Below, piece after piece: positions 44,146-53,118 of a stretch of 64,000 nucleotides of DNA (its first letter is position 1; every line of letters starts with the position of its first letter). Location: NCBI RefSeq assembly GCF_003149455.1, contig NZ_QFFK01000007.1, positions 248,001 to 312,000 on the forward strand. The letters run 5' to 3'. The notes beneath the pieces were generated by a model. That model saw only the letters and a list, made by a program, of their open reading frames with translations. It was not told the DNA's origin and ran no database searches. The position numbers and the translations under genes were made by a program. This stretch comes from Chitinophaga deserti. GTDB taxonomy: Bacteria; Bacteroidota; Bacteroidia; Chitinophagales; Chitinophagaceae.

Positions 44146-44559
44146 ATGAAAAAAGATACTAATGAACAGCATGGCGCCTTTGCGCAAACAGCCGCAGGGG
44201 CGGAATTACTGGAAAATAACTGTGCCATGACACTGGCCATGCAGGTGATCGGCGGAAAGTGGAAATTACTCATCCTGAATGCCATCCGGAAAGAGTGCCC
44301 TGCACGCTTCGGTGAGCTGCGCAATAAGATGGTGGATATTACCCATGCCACCCTCACCGCACAACTCCGTGAACTGGAGCGCGACGGGGTGATAGAACGG
44401 AAGGCCTACGCCGTATCGCCCCCGAAAGTAGAATATAAACTCACTGAACTGGGAAAGCAACTGGTGCCTGTTATGCAGGCCTTATGCGATTGGGGGGAAG
44501 CGTTCCGCCAATCTGCCGCGGTATCAGCGGAGGGCCGTGAAGAGGGAACCGCCGAATAG
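44146..44559 (+). CDS. HxlR-family transcriptional regulator
   Basis: The 137-residue winged-helix protein has the family core: a cysteine just before the first helix (ENNCAMTLAMQVIGGKWKLL, about 26-45), ARFGELRNKMVDITHATLTA and LRELERDGVIERKAYAVSPP (wing), then KVEYKLTELGKQLVPVM. Cys28 is placed where thiol-sensing members such as HypR/YodB have their redox cysteine. It is divergent from the MFS exporter and probably senses reactive compounds. Its 3' end overlaps the convergent sigma gene by 36 bases. Confidence 0.93.
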   Translation: MKKDTNEQHGAFAQTAAGAELLENNCAMTLAMQVIGGKWKLLILNAIRKECPARFGELRNKMVDITHATLTAQLRELERDGVIERKAYAVSPPKVEYKLTELGKQLVPVMQALCDWGEAFRQSAAVSAEGREEGTAE

Positions 44560-45126
44560 TATAAACAATACAAGCTGCCGGTCGCTGAATCGGAGGCGTA
44601 GCTGTGCCAGGGCTTTTGCCTTATGCTCCTTTACGGTAAATACCGAAATACCCAACCGCTCCGCGATCTCCTCGTGGCTCATCCCTTCCATGAAAACCAT
44701 TCTGAAAACCTGCTGCCGTTTTTCCGGTAACTGGGCTATTTCCTTATAAATCTGCTGCATCAGCTCCGTCCGGATCATTTCCTGCAACACGGGTTCATCT
44801 GCCGCCTGTCCTTCGAGGTATTGTATTTCTTCCCGGAAATGCTCTTTCACTTTCTGGTGCCTGAGCAGATTGAGGCAGGTGTTACGGGTGGCGGTATAGA
44901 GGAAGCTTTTAATGCTTTTGGGATGAGAGAAGTTAGCCCGCTGGTCCCAGAGTTTCACGAAACTGTCTTTCACCGCATCTTCTGCGGCGGCGGTATCGCC
45001 TGTCAGCTGCGAGGCGAAGAAGCACAGCGGTTTGTAATGCTCTCTGAAGAAAGCATTAAACGCTGTTGAATCCCCCTGCTGGAACGCGGGAATGAGATCT
45101 TCCCCCGGGTCCGCATACGCTGACAT
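44524..45126 (-). CDS. ECF sigma factor of the second sigma/FecR/SusCD system
   Basis: The 200-residue sigma factor begins MSAYADPGEDLIPAFQQGDS. Region 2 contains FREHYKPLCFFASQLTGDTA and AVKDSFVKLWDQRANF; region 4 contains GMSHEEIAERLGISVFTVKE. It ends with a strongly hydrophobic tail (QLVLFILFGGSLFTALR). ATG 45126 is preferred over an in-frame start 23 codons upstream whose residues look non-coding. It is transcribed away from the fecR/susCD genes it presumably serves and is separated from fecR by a lipoprotein and a metalloprotease gene. Its 3' end overlaps hxlR by 36 bases. Confidence 0.9.
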   Translation of the reverse strand: MSAYADPGEDLIPAFQQGDSTAFNAFFREHYKPLCFFASQLTGDTAAAEDAVKDSFVKLWDQRANFSHPKSIKSFLYTATRNTCLNLLRHQKVKEHFREEIQYLEGQAADEPVLQEMIRTELMQQIYKEIAQLPEKRQQVFRMVFMEGMSHEEIAERLGISVFTVKEHKAKALAQLRLRFSDRQLVLFILFGGSLFTALR

Positions 45127-45289
45127 ACGACTTTGGTTTAATGTGGAAAGTAAAGGCGAGCGGGCTAAAGTAGGTATTTCATCCGATTCAGGCAAGTAAG
45201 GGATACCGGAAAAAATAATTTGAAACAGACTAGTTCGAATGGATTACAAGGGTGTTCTATCTCCTGTAACGCTTGAATATATGTCATAT

Positions 45290-45841
45290 ATGAAATTTAA
45301 ACAACTTATGGCGGCCTGTTTCGTACTGGCTGGAGTGCTGCAGGGGTGCTCAGGGCTTCCGCCGATACCGGGCCTGCCGGGAATGGCCAAGCCACGCAAC
45401 AAAATGCCCGATCCGGGTATTCCGGGGGGAGGGGCATTTACCTGTACCTATGCTTCGCCGGGGAATGAATTAGTTTCCGGTTATGATGCAGGATTATTAG
45501 ATTTGTCGCTCGAAGGGAACGGCGGCGCATGGCTGGCTGTCCCGCTTACCGATGCTTCCTTTGACTCCCTCGCATTTAATCTGGCGGAAACTTACCGGCC
45601 CGTCGCCCAAATGATGATCAATCAATGGGCGGGGCAGAACAACAGCGGAATCATGCTTGACCTCCGTACCGGCCATCCTGGCCAGCAAAGGGCGACATTT
45701 TCTGTCGAGAATCCCGTACGGAACTTCCCTGTGATGCTCCTTTGGGATCAGGGCTCCGCTTTCCGGTCCAATGCTTACCTGCGTGTACTGCAAACCGTTC
45801 CCGGTATCAAAGCCGTTTCCGGCCCGGGATGCTTCCAGTAA
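45290..45841 (+). CDS. Lipoprotein of unknown function
   Basis: From ATG 45290 the protein has 183 residues: signal MKFKQLMAACFVLAGVLQGC (Cys20 lipidated), a proline/glycine-rich stretch (LPPIPGLPGMAKPRNKMPDP, then GIPGGG), and a compact domain with FTCTYASPGNELVSGYDAG and a C-terminal GPGCF, which could form one disulfide. No domain is recognised. Starts at 45281 and 45239 are in frame but less signal-like. It is the first gene downstream of the divergent sigma promoter region and lies 67 bases before the metzincin, so it is likely part of the same operon. Confidence 0.75.
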   Translation: MKFKQLMAACFVLAGVLQGCSGLPPIPGLPGMAKPRNKMPDPGIPGGGAFTCTYASPGNELVSGYDAGLLDLSLEGNGGAWLAVPLTDASFDSLAFNLAETYRPVAQMMINQWAGQNNSGIMLDLRTGHPGQQRATFSVENPVRNFPVMLLWDQGSAFRSNAYLRVLQTVPGIKAVSGPGCFQ

Positions 45842-45908
45842 CTGCCATCCGGTGTACTGTATTTCCCCAATATATTTTTGAATCACAACCAATAACCGAC
45901 ACATCGCG

Positions 45909-48374
45909 ATGAAACGCTACGTCTATATCTCATTAGCAGCTACAGTGCTGGCTTCCTGCGCCGTTTTCAAAGACGGTAAGAAAGCCAAAGCCAAAAAAGC
46001 AGCTGCTACCGCTGCAGCAGCAGCCAAGCCTGTACCTCCTGTAAGTAAGAACGGTATCAAGCCTTATGCTACCGTTATTTCTAAAAACCTGATCGTTAAA
46101 CCAGGGCTTTTCACCGTTATCCATTCCCCGGAAATGGACAGCATTTTCTTTGAAGTGGGCGACAGTCTGCTCGGCCGCGACATCATGGTGATCAACCGCC
46201 TCATTGGCGCGCCCGGTGGTATGAATGTGCATGCCGGTGAAGAACTGGACAACAATACCATCATATTCGAGAAAGGCCCGAACGAGACCATCCGGATCCG
46301 TTATAATATTGTGGCTGCCGATGCGAATACGACAGACAATATCTATCGTGCAGTACAGAACTCCAACGTGAACCCTATAGTGGTGAGCTTCCCCATCAAA
46401 GCCTATGGCAAGGATTCCGCCAGTTATGTGATTGATGCCAGTAAATTTCTAAAAGATCCCGCCAGCCTGATCCACAGCCTCGAGAAAGGGCAGATCAGCG
46501 GACTTGATCCCAGGACGCTGAAGGAGCATGAAGTAAACTCCCTGCGCGCATATCCCATGAACGTGGAAATTGCGACCACCAAGAATGGTAATTTCAAAAC
46601 CATCTTCTCAAAGAACCCTGCACCGGTAACAATAGAATCGAACACTTCTTTCATCCTGCTTCCTGAAAAGCCCATGCAGCGCCGTTTCGCTGATGAGCGT
46701 GTAGGTTATTTCACCGACTGGGTGCATGAATTCGGTGATCACCAGCAGAAAACTAAAACGCGTGAGTTCCTCAACCGCTGGCGCCTTGAGCCCAAACCGG
46801 AAGACATGGAAAAGTATAAACGCGGTGAGCTGGTAGAGCCCGTTAAGCCTATTGTGCTGTACATCGACCCTGCTACGCCTAAGCAATGGCGTAAGTTCCT
46901 CATCCTCGGAGTGAACGACTGGCAGGTGGCTTTCGAGAAAGCCGGCTTCAAAAATGCCATTATGGCGAAGGAATGGCCGGAGAACGACAGCACCATGCAT
47001 ATGGAAGACGCGCGTTATTCATTTATCAATTACTTCGCTTCGCCGGTAGCCAATGCTTATGGCCCGAATATCCACGACTCCCGCAGCGGAGAAATTATCC
47101 AGACGCACATCGGCTGGTACCATAACGTGATGAACCTGCTCCGTAACTGGTACATGATCCAGGGAGGACCAAACGATTCCGGCGCGCGTAATGCCGTGTT
47201 CGATGAAGAACTGATGGGGCAGCTCATCCGGTTCGTATCCAGCCACGAAGTAGGGCACACCCTCGGGCTGCGCCACAACTTCGGCAGCAGCAGCATGACG
47301 CCTACAGACAGTCTCCGCAGTAAAACATACCTCGCCAAACACGGCCATACGGCCAGCATCATGGACTATGCCCGTTTCAACTACGTGGCACAGCCGGAAG
47401 ATAATATCCCGCGCGAACTGCTCTTTCCCCGCATTGCGGAATACGACCAGTGGGCGATCGAATGGGGTTATAAATACACAGGAGCGGCTACCGCGGCAGA
47501 AGATCAGAAGATCATGGCCAAACTGGCTACTGAGCGCCTGGCTGCCAATCCCCGCCTTTGGTTCGGCGATGGTGAATCCCGTAAAACAGATCCCCGCTGT
47601 CAGACGGAAGACCTGGGCGATGATATCGCCAAATCCAATACCCTCGGTATTAAAAACCTTCGCCGTGTAATGGCGGGTCTTCCCCAATGGACGATGGAAG
47701 ATAACGGGTTGAACGGCGAACTGAAAGAAATGTATAATGAAGTAAAGTCACAATATTTCCGCTATGTAAACCATGTGATACGTTTTGTAGGTACAACGCA
47801 GTACACGGTGCGCTCCAACGGTGATACCCGTCCGGCATTTGAGGCGGTTCCCCGTGAAAAGCAGCTGGCGGCGCTGAAGTTCTTCGAAGATGAATTATTC
47901 GTTACGCCCACCTGGATCATGGATGCGAAAGTGGCCGGCCTTACAGAGGAATCGGCTGCGAAAGATTTCGTTTCTGACCTGCAGGAGAAAGTAGTGAACT
48001 CGCTGCTCGACGGCCAGCGGCTGAACTTTATGCTGGTGAACGAACAACGTTTCGGTAAGCAGGCGCTTGGGTTCGATGAATATATCGGCCGCGTTCGCAA
48101 CGCCATCTGGCAGCCCATTATGAAGGGTACCGTGAAAACCGATTTGTACCAGCGCAATATGCAGCGCAATTACCTTGGCGCTATAATGGCTGTGGCCGGT
48201 TCTGTAGACCCCGTTGCTTCGGAATCTGAAGCCGCAGCGCGCCTGTCTGCAGAAATCAGGGTGTTGAAGAACATCATCGAAGGAGCACTCAGCCGTACAA
48301 CAGACTCCGCTACCAAAATGCACCTGCAAACACTGGCGCAGAAAATTAAACAGCTCGAAGCTAAAAAAGCATAA
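45909..48374 (+). CDS. Large zinc metalloprotease lipoprotein (metzincin type, DUF5117/DUF5118-like)
   Basis: An 821-residue exported protease. A lipoprotein signal (ISLAATVLASC, Cys16) is followed by a lysine/alanine-rich linker and long N-terminal domains of the DUF5118/DUF5117 type. The catalytic site HEVGHTLGLRHN has zinc ligands H446, H450 and H456 with base E447. The Met-turn is SIMDY (M485), so the fold is metzincin-like. All active-site residues are present. It should cleave proteins at the cell surface or in the periplasm. The fecR start codon follows its stop by two bases, so it is translationally linked to the signalling genes, which points to peptides as the likely ligand of the downstream SusCD. 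Confidence 0.92.
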   Translation: MKRYVYISLAATVLASCAVFKDGKKAKAKKAAATAAAAAKPVPPVSKNGIKPYATVISKNLIVKPGLFTVIHSPEMDSIFFEVGDSLLGRDIMVINRLIGAPGGMNVHAGEELDNNTIIFEKGPNETIRIRYNIVAADANTTDNIYRAVQNSNVNPIVVSFPIKAYGKDSASYVIDASKFLKDPASLIHSLEKGQISGLDPRTLKEHEVNSLRAYPMNVEIATTKNGNFKTIFSKNPAPVTIESNTSFILLPEKPMQRRFADERVGYFTDWVHEFGDHQQKTKTREFLNRWRLEPKPEDMEKYKRGELVEPVKPIVLYIDPATPKQWRKFLILGVNDWQVAFEKAGFKNAIMAKEWPENDSTMHMEDARYSFINYFASPVANAYGPNIHDSRSGEIIQTHIGWYHNVMNLLRNWYMIQGGPNDSGARNAVFDEELMGQLIRFVSSHEVGHTLGLRHNFGSSSMTPTDSLRSKTYLAKHGHTASIMDYARFNYVAQPEDNIPRELLFPRIAEYDQWAIEWGYKYTGAATAAEDQKIMAKLATERLAANPRLWFGDGESRKTDPRCQTEDLGDDIAKSNTLGIKNLRRVMAGLPQWTMEDNGLNGELKEMYNEVKSQYFRYVNHVIRFVGTTQYTVRSNGDTRPAFEAVPREKQLAALKFFEDELFVTPTWIMDAKVAGLTEESAAKDFVSDLQEKVVNSLLDGQRLNFMLVNEQRFGKQALGFDEYIGRVRNAIWQPIMKGTVKTDLYQRNMQRNYLGAIMAVAGSVDPVASESEAAARLSAEIRVLKNIIEGALSRTTDSATKMHLQTLAQKIKQLEAKKA

Positions 48375-48376
48375 AC

Positions 48377-49621
48377 GTGTCTCAGTATACTCCCGATCCG
48401 GCGGAAGACCGGCAAATGATGCAAACGGCAGAAATGATAGCCGGCTTCCTGCACCGCAGGCTCCAGGGAACACTGGATGCTGAGGGTGAAGCGGCACTGG
48501 AAGCCTGGCTGCAATCGCAGCCGGAGTTAAGCCGCCGGGCATATGCCGGTATGACGGAAGACCCGGCCATCGAATCTGCCCTGCGATCGTTCCACCGTTT
48601 TGATGAAGAAGCGGCACTCAGCGATGTATGGCAGCGTATCGGCGACCGTGAATTGAACCCGCGTGGAAGGGTGCGCCGCCTGTGGTGGCGTTCCGCAGCA
48701 GCGGCGGCAGTTATACTGGCAGTGGGAGCAACATCGTTTTACCTATCCTCTCATAAGCATAGACAGACCCCGGGAACTTCCATGGCAGCGCGTTACAACA
48801 GTGACGCGCTGCCTGGAGGCAACCGTGCTGTGCTGGAACTGGCAGATGGCAGTCTCATAGAGCTGGACAGTGCCGGTGCCGGAGAACTGGCGCGGCAGGG
48901 AGATGCACGTATCACCAAAAGCGGCGATGGACAAGTGGCGTATGAAGATACAGACCCCGCTTCCGCAGAAGCCACTGCCTGGAACAAGATATCCACTCCC
49001 CGTGGCGGACAATTCCAGGTTACCCTGCCCGATGGTTCCAAAGTATGGCTGAACGCCGCATCCTCACTCCGTTTCCCGGCTGTGTTCAACAGTCCGGAAA
49101 GACTCGTGGAGCTGAGCGGGGAGGCGTATTTCGAAATCGCGCAGGATGCTGCAAAGCCTTTCCGGGTGGCGGTAGCCGCTTCGGGTAAAGGGCCCATGGT
49201 GATCGATGTGCTGGGTACGGCATTTAACGTACAGGCGTATGCGGATGAACCGGTGCGCACCGCCACGCTGATTAACGGTAAGGTACGTGTAAGCAATGGC
49301 AGCGAAGGGAAAGTGCTGGTACCGGGGCAGCAGGCCGTCCTTAAAGGATCGCACCAGCTGATGGTTCAGGCAGCAGATACGGATGCCGTAATGGCCTGGA
49401 AGAACGGGCTCATCAGCCTGCAGAATGCTTCCATTGAAGAAATTATGCGGCAGGTGGAAAGATGGTATGATGTGGATGTGATATACGAAGGAGAAGTGAA
49501 GCAGCAGTTCATGGGTAACATCCCCCGCACAATGAAGCTCTCCGACATCCTGAAAGTGCTGGAAAGCACAGGATGGGTAAAATTTGAAGTTAACGGGCGT
49601 ACCGTAACAGTAAGGCCATAA
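48377..49621 (+). CDS. FecR-family anti-sigma / signal transducer (second system)
   Basis: The 414-residue protein has a cytoplasmic anti-sigma N-terminus and a membrane helix (about 103-125, AAAAAVILAVGATSFYLSS). The periplasmic FecR domain includes STPRGGQFQVTLPDGSKVWL and SGEAYFEIA, and the C-terminal STN-like domain includes LISLQNASIEEIMRQVERWY. The start is GTG (48377), two bases after the metalloprotease stop, which implies translational coupling; the next ATG is 13 codons downstream. Its sigma factor is most likely the divergent one at 44524-45126, and its receptor the STN-bearing SusC 116 bases downstream. Confidence 0.94.
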   Translation: MSQYTPDPAEDRQMMQTAEMIAGFLHRRLQGTLDAEGEAALEAWLQSQPELSRRAYAGMTEDPAIESALRSFHRFDEEAALSDVWQRIGDRELNPRGRVRRLWWRSAAAAAVILAVGATSFYLSSHKHRQTPGTSMAARYNSDALPGGNRAVLELADGSLIELDSAGAGELARQGDARITKSGDGQVAYEDTDPASAEATAWNKISTPRGGQFQVTLPDGSKVWLNAASSLRFPAVFNSPERLVELSGEAYFEIAQDAAKPFRVAVAASGKGPMVIDVLGTAFNVQAYADEPVRTATLINGKVRVSNGSEGKVLVPGQQAVLKGSHQLMVQAADTDAVMAWKNGLISLQNASIEEIMRQVERWYDVDVIYEGEVKQQFMGNIPRTMKLSDILKVLESTGWVKFEVNGRTVTVRP

Positions 49622-49737
49622 ACGGCAGCAGAAATATAGCAGTATAACTACGGGACATTTGAATGACGCCGGATAACCGGTAACAGTAAGACCAAAGTAC
49701 AGAAACAGCAAACCAGGAATCTAAATTGCATGAAGGC

Positions 49738-52700
49738 ATGAAAGACATGAATGTCAGGAAAACATTTATCCCTGTTCAACAGGCAGCGCATGGAGCGTTG
49801 CGGAAAGGGTGGCGCATTCTGATGCTGCCCTTAGCGCTGTTGGCCGCGTTGCCGCTGGGCGCGCAAACTGTAAGTCTTTCCGTCCGGAAAGCACCCATCG
49901 ATAAAGTCTGTAAGGAAATAGAGAAACAGACCGGGTTTTATTTTGTGTATGCGAAAGATCTGAGAGATAAGGAATACCCTGTGAGTGTGGACCTGAAGAA
50001 TGAAAAGGTGGAGAAGGCCATCGCTAAAGTGTTTGAAGGTTCCCCTTTCAGCTATGAGGTCATAGACAAGGTGGTTTCCGTAAACACCGCGAGTAAGACA
50101 GCACCTAAAGCAATTCCTGCGCAGGATACCCTGCATATCAGGGGGATGGTATTCGGGGGAGGAATGGCATTGCCGGGTGCTTCCGTGATGTCGTCCAAAA
50201 CGAAACGCATGGTGCTCAGCGATACGAAAGGGAACTATGAACTGAAGGGCGTGGTGATCGGGGAGGAAATCATCGTTTCCTTCATCGGTTTCGAATCGAA
50301 GCGGATTGTGGTTACCGAAGACAGGAATGTGGGATTTTTCCTCAAGCCTGCCGCCAATAACCTCGATAACGTGGTGGTAAAAGCATATGGAACCACCAGT
50401 AAACGATTCAATACCGGTAACATCGTCTCTATCTCCGGCAAGGAAATCGAGAATATGCCCATTTTAAACCCGTTAATGGCACTGGAAGGCCGCGTGCCGG
50501 GTCTTACCCTCACCCGTACATCTGCTGATCCATCTGCGCCAATTAAAATCGAAATACGGGGCAGGAAGAACATCAATCCAAATATCCCTTCCGATCCGCT
50601 TATTATCGTGGATAACGTGCCTATGACGGTACTGAATCTGAGAACACACCAGGTACAGCCGTACCAGAGCAGCAACCAGCTGTCTATGGGGCTGGATCAA
50701 TCCGGGGTAACGAGCGGTATCAGTCCCTTTTTCGGGATGAACCCCAGGGATATTGAATCCATCGAAGTGCTGAAAGATGCAGACGCCACGGCTATTTATG
50801 GCAGCCGCGGTTCTAACGGGGTGATCCTCATCACTACAAAAAAAGGCAAACCCGGGCAAACGCGGGTGGAAGTGAGCCTGGCTTCGGGTTTTAACAAGGC
50901 GGTAAGTTTTCCGAAAGTGCTCAATACAAAGGATTACCTGCAAATGAGAAGGGAGGCTTTTGCCAATGATGGCATTACACCTACCGCCACACTGGGCCCC
51001 GGATTTGCGCCGGACCTGATGGTATGGGATACCACCCGGAACACTGACTGGACTAAGCTGTTGTATGGCAAAACCGGTTTCAATACGTCCGGCAATGTAT
51101 CCGTTTCCGGCGGTTCGATGTATTCCACTTACCGCATTGGTGCGGGATACTCCAATTCAAAATCCATTGAAACAGTATCGGGCGGCGCTAAAGCCGCAAA
51201 TTTGTCGCTCAACCTCGGGATGACGAGCGTGAACCAGAAATTCCGACTCGGTTTTACCGGCGGTTTCAGCCAGAGTTCAAACGATGCTTCCCGGATGTAT
51301 GGCAACATCAGGCTGGCGCCTAACGCACCGGATATTTATAAAGCAGATGGTTCCCTGAACTATGAAGGGTATGCATTGATTAAAGATTTCCCTTTCAACG
51401 GGCTCGGAGCGTTCCAGAAAGTACTCAGCAACAACCTTACCGGATCACTGAATGCAGGGTATGCAATTACCAGTGCTTTGAATTTTGATCTGAACATCGG
51501 TTACAATAAATCCATCTCGGAATCGCGCAGCACTACACCTGCAGGCGCACAACCTCCTTATAACGGCACTGCCCGGGGGTATCTGTATTTGGGAGAAACC
51601 ACCAATACGAACCTCAACATCGAGCCAAGCCTCCGGTACAGCACGGTTATCAGCCAGGGTAAACTGGATGTGATGGCAGGGGCTACCTATCAGGCCAATG
51701 AAACCTGGTCGTTACGCACCCATGGATCGGAGTATACGTCTGACGATCTGCTCGGATCAATATCCAATGCGCCTAAAGTGGCAGCCTCTGAATTGAGCGG
51801 GCAATACAAATATGCCGGAACATACGTGAACATCGGTTATAACTGGGCGGGTAAGTATGTGCTCAGTCTCAACGGTAACCGCGATGGCAGCAGCCGGTTT
51901 GGTCCGGGTAAGCAGTTCGGTACCTTCGGTTCCGTGGCGGTAGCCTGGCTGCTGACGGAGGAGCCCTGGATAAGGAAGAACCTCCCTGAATGGATGAGCC
52001 TCCTGAAACTTCGGGGCAGTTATGGCAGCGTGGGGAATGATGGTGCGGGCGATTATATGTACCTGCCGCAATGGAACAGCATGAAAGAAGGCAGCACCCA
52101 GATGTTGCCCTACAACGGCGTGCTTCCCCTGATATCGCAGTTGCATGCAAATAATGATTACCACTGGCAATCCATGATAAAGTCGGAAGCAGGGATAGAA
52201 ACCCGCTTCTTCAAAGAAAGGGTGGGGGTAGACTTTGCACTCTGGCGCGACAGGAGCGATAACCAGCTGGTGAACTTCCCTACAGGATTCTTTACAGGGT
52301 TTCCCAGCGTATACGCCAATTCACCTGCTAACGTAAAGAACTACGGATGGGAGACTTCGGGCTATGTACAGGTACTTCGGAAAAGCAATGCCAACTGGAC
52401 TTTAACCTTCAACCTGAGCCAGACGAAGAGTAAGCTGGTTTCCTACCCGCACTTCGATAAATCGCCGTATTACTTTACCAAACGTATCGGCCATTCGCTG
52501 GAGGAATATTATCTCTTCCACTTCCTTGGAATAGATCCGGCAACGGGTGATCCAGTGTTTGAAGATGCGAATAAAGACGGGAAAGTAGGAGAAGTATATG
52601 ACAGGCCCAATTGGGAGGGAGATAAGATCATTCCGAACTTATCGGCACCTGTGCTTGAAGGTGGAGTGAATTCCAGCCTGCAGGTTGGCCGGTTTACCAT

Positions 52701-53106
52701 GAGCACATCCCTTGTATTGAAAAAGAAGAACGCCATGAGCAGCATTAGCGGCGAAATGGGCAAAATGAAAAACGTGTTGCAGTGGGAATTCGATAACCGC
52801 TGGAGGAAACCGGGAGATATTGCCCTTGTGCCAAGAGCTACTACACAGAACTATGCTACCGCAAACGAATACAGCGGGTCGAACGCGCAATTCAGCATGA
52901 TTCATATGCTGCGCGTAGCCAACCTGGGCATGGGATATTCACTGCCGGACGCATGGCTGAAAGGGACGGGTATTAAGCAAATTGCCATCAGGGCGGATGC
53001 GAATAACCTGTTTCTGCTGAGCGACTACAAAGGGGTGGACCCGGATGTAAGTTCCTATATGCCTCCCATGCGTACCATCAACTTCGGTATCAATTGTTCA
53101 CTTTAA
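49738..53106 (+). CDS. SusC-like TonB-dependent receptor with STN signalling domain (second system)
   Basis: A 1122-residue transducer-receptor. The signal is rather long with a basic N-terminus, then LMLPLALLAALPLGAQ. An STN domain (about 45-115, IDKVCKEIEKQTGFYFVYAK), a carboxypeptidase-regulatory domain (about 128-190), the plug with SusC motif VLKDADATAIYGSRGSNG (about 343-360) and the barrel ending TINFGINCSL follow. ATG 49738 is chosen over TTG 49726; ATG 49747 is possible too. Together with fecR just upstream it forms the second receptor-signalling set. susD follows after 12 bases. Confidence 0.96.
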   Translation: MKDMNVRKTFIPVQQAAHGALRKGWRILMLPLALLAALPLGAQTVSLSVRKAPIDKVCKEIEKQTGFYFVYAKDLRDKEYPVSVDLKNEKVEKAIAKVFEGSPFSYEVIDKVVSVNTASKTAPKAIPAQDTLHIRGMVFGGGMALPGASVMSSKTKRMVLSDTKGNYELKGVVIGEEIIVSFIGFESKRIVVTEDRNVGFFLKPAANNLDNVVVKAYGTTSKRFNTGNIVSISGKEIENMPILNPLMALEGRVPGLTLTRTSADPSAPIKIEIRGRKNINPNIPSDPLIIVDNVPMTVLNLRTHQVQPYQSSNQLSMGLDQSGVTSGISPFFGMNPRDIESIEVLKDADATAIYGSRGSNGVILITTKKGKPGQTRVEVSLASGFNKAVSFPKVLNTKDYLQMRREAFANDGITPTATLGPGFAPDLMVWDTTRNTDWTKLLYGKTGFNTSGNVSVSGGSMYSTYRIGAGYSNSKSIETVSGGAKAANLSLNLGMTSVNQKFRLGFTGGFSQSSNDASRMYGNIRLAPNAPDIYKADGSLNYEGYALIKDFPFNGLGAFQKVLSNNLTGSLNAGYAITSALNFDLNIGYNKSISESRSTTPAGAQPPYNGTARGYLYLGETTNTNLNIEPSLRYSTVISQGKLDVMAGATYQANETWSLRTHGSEYTSDDLLGSISNAPKVAASELSGQYKYAGTYVNIGYNWAGKYVLSLNGNRDGSSRFGPGKQFGTFGSVAVAWLLTEEPWIRKNLPEWMSLLKLRGSYGSVGNDGAGDYMYLPQWNSMKEGSTQMLPYNGVLPLISQLHANNDYHWQSMIKSEAGIETRFFKERVGVDFALWRDRSDNQLVNFPTGFFTGFPSVYANSPANVKNYGWETSGYVQVLRKSNANWTLTFNLSQTKSKLVSYPHFDKSPYYFTKRIGHSLEEYYLFHFLGIDPATGDPVFEDANKDGKVGEVYDRPNWEGDKIIPNLSAPVLEGGVNSSLQVGRFTMSTSLVLKKKNAMSSISGEMGKMKNVLQWEFDNRWRKPGDIALVPRATTQNYATANEYSGSNAQFSMIHMLRVANLGMGYSLPDAWLKGTGIKQIAIRADANNLFLLSDYKGVDPDVSSYMPPMRTINFGINCSL

Positions 53107-53118
53107 TGCCGTGCTGTC

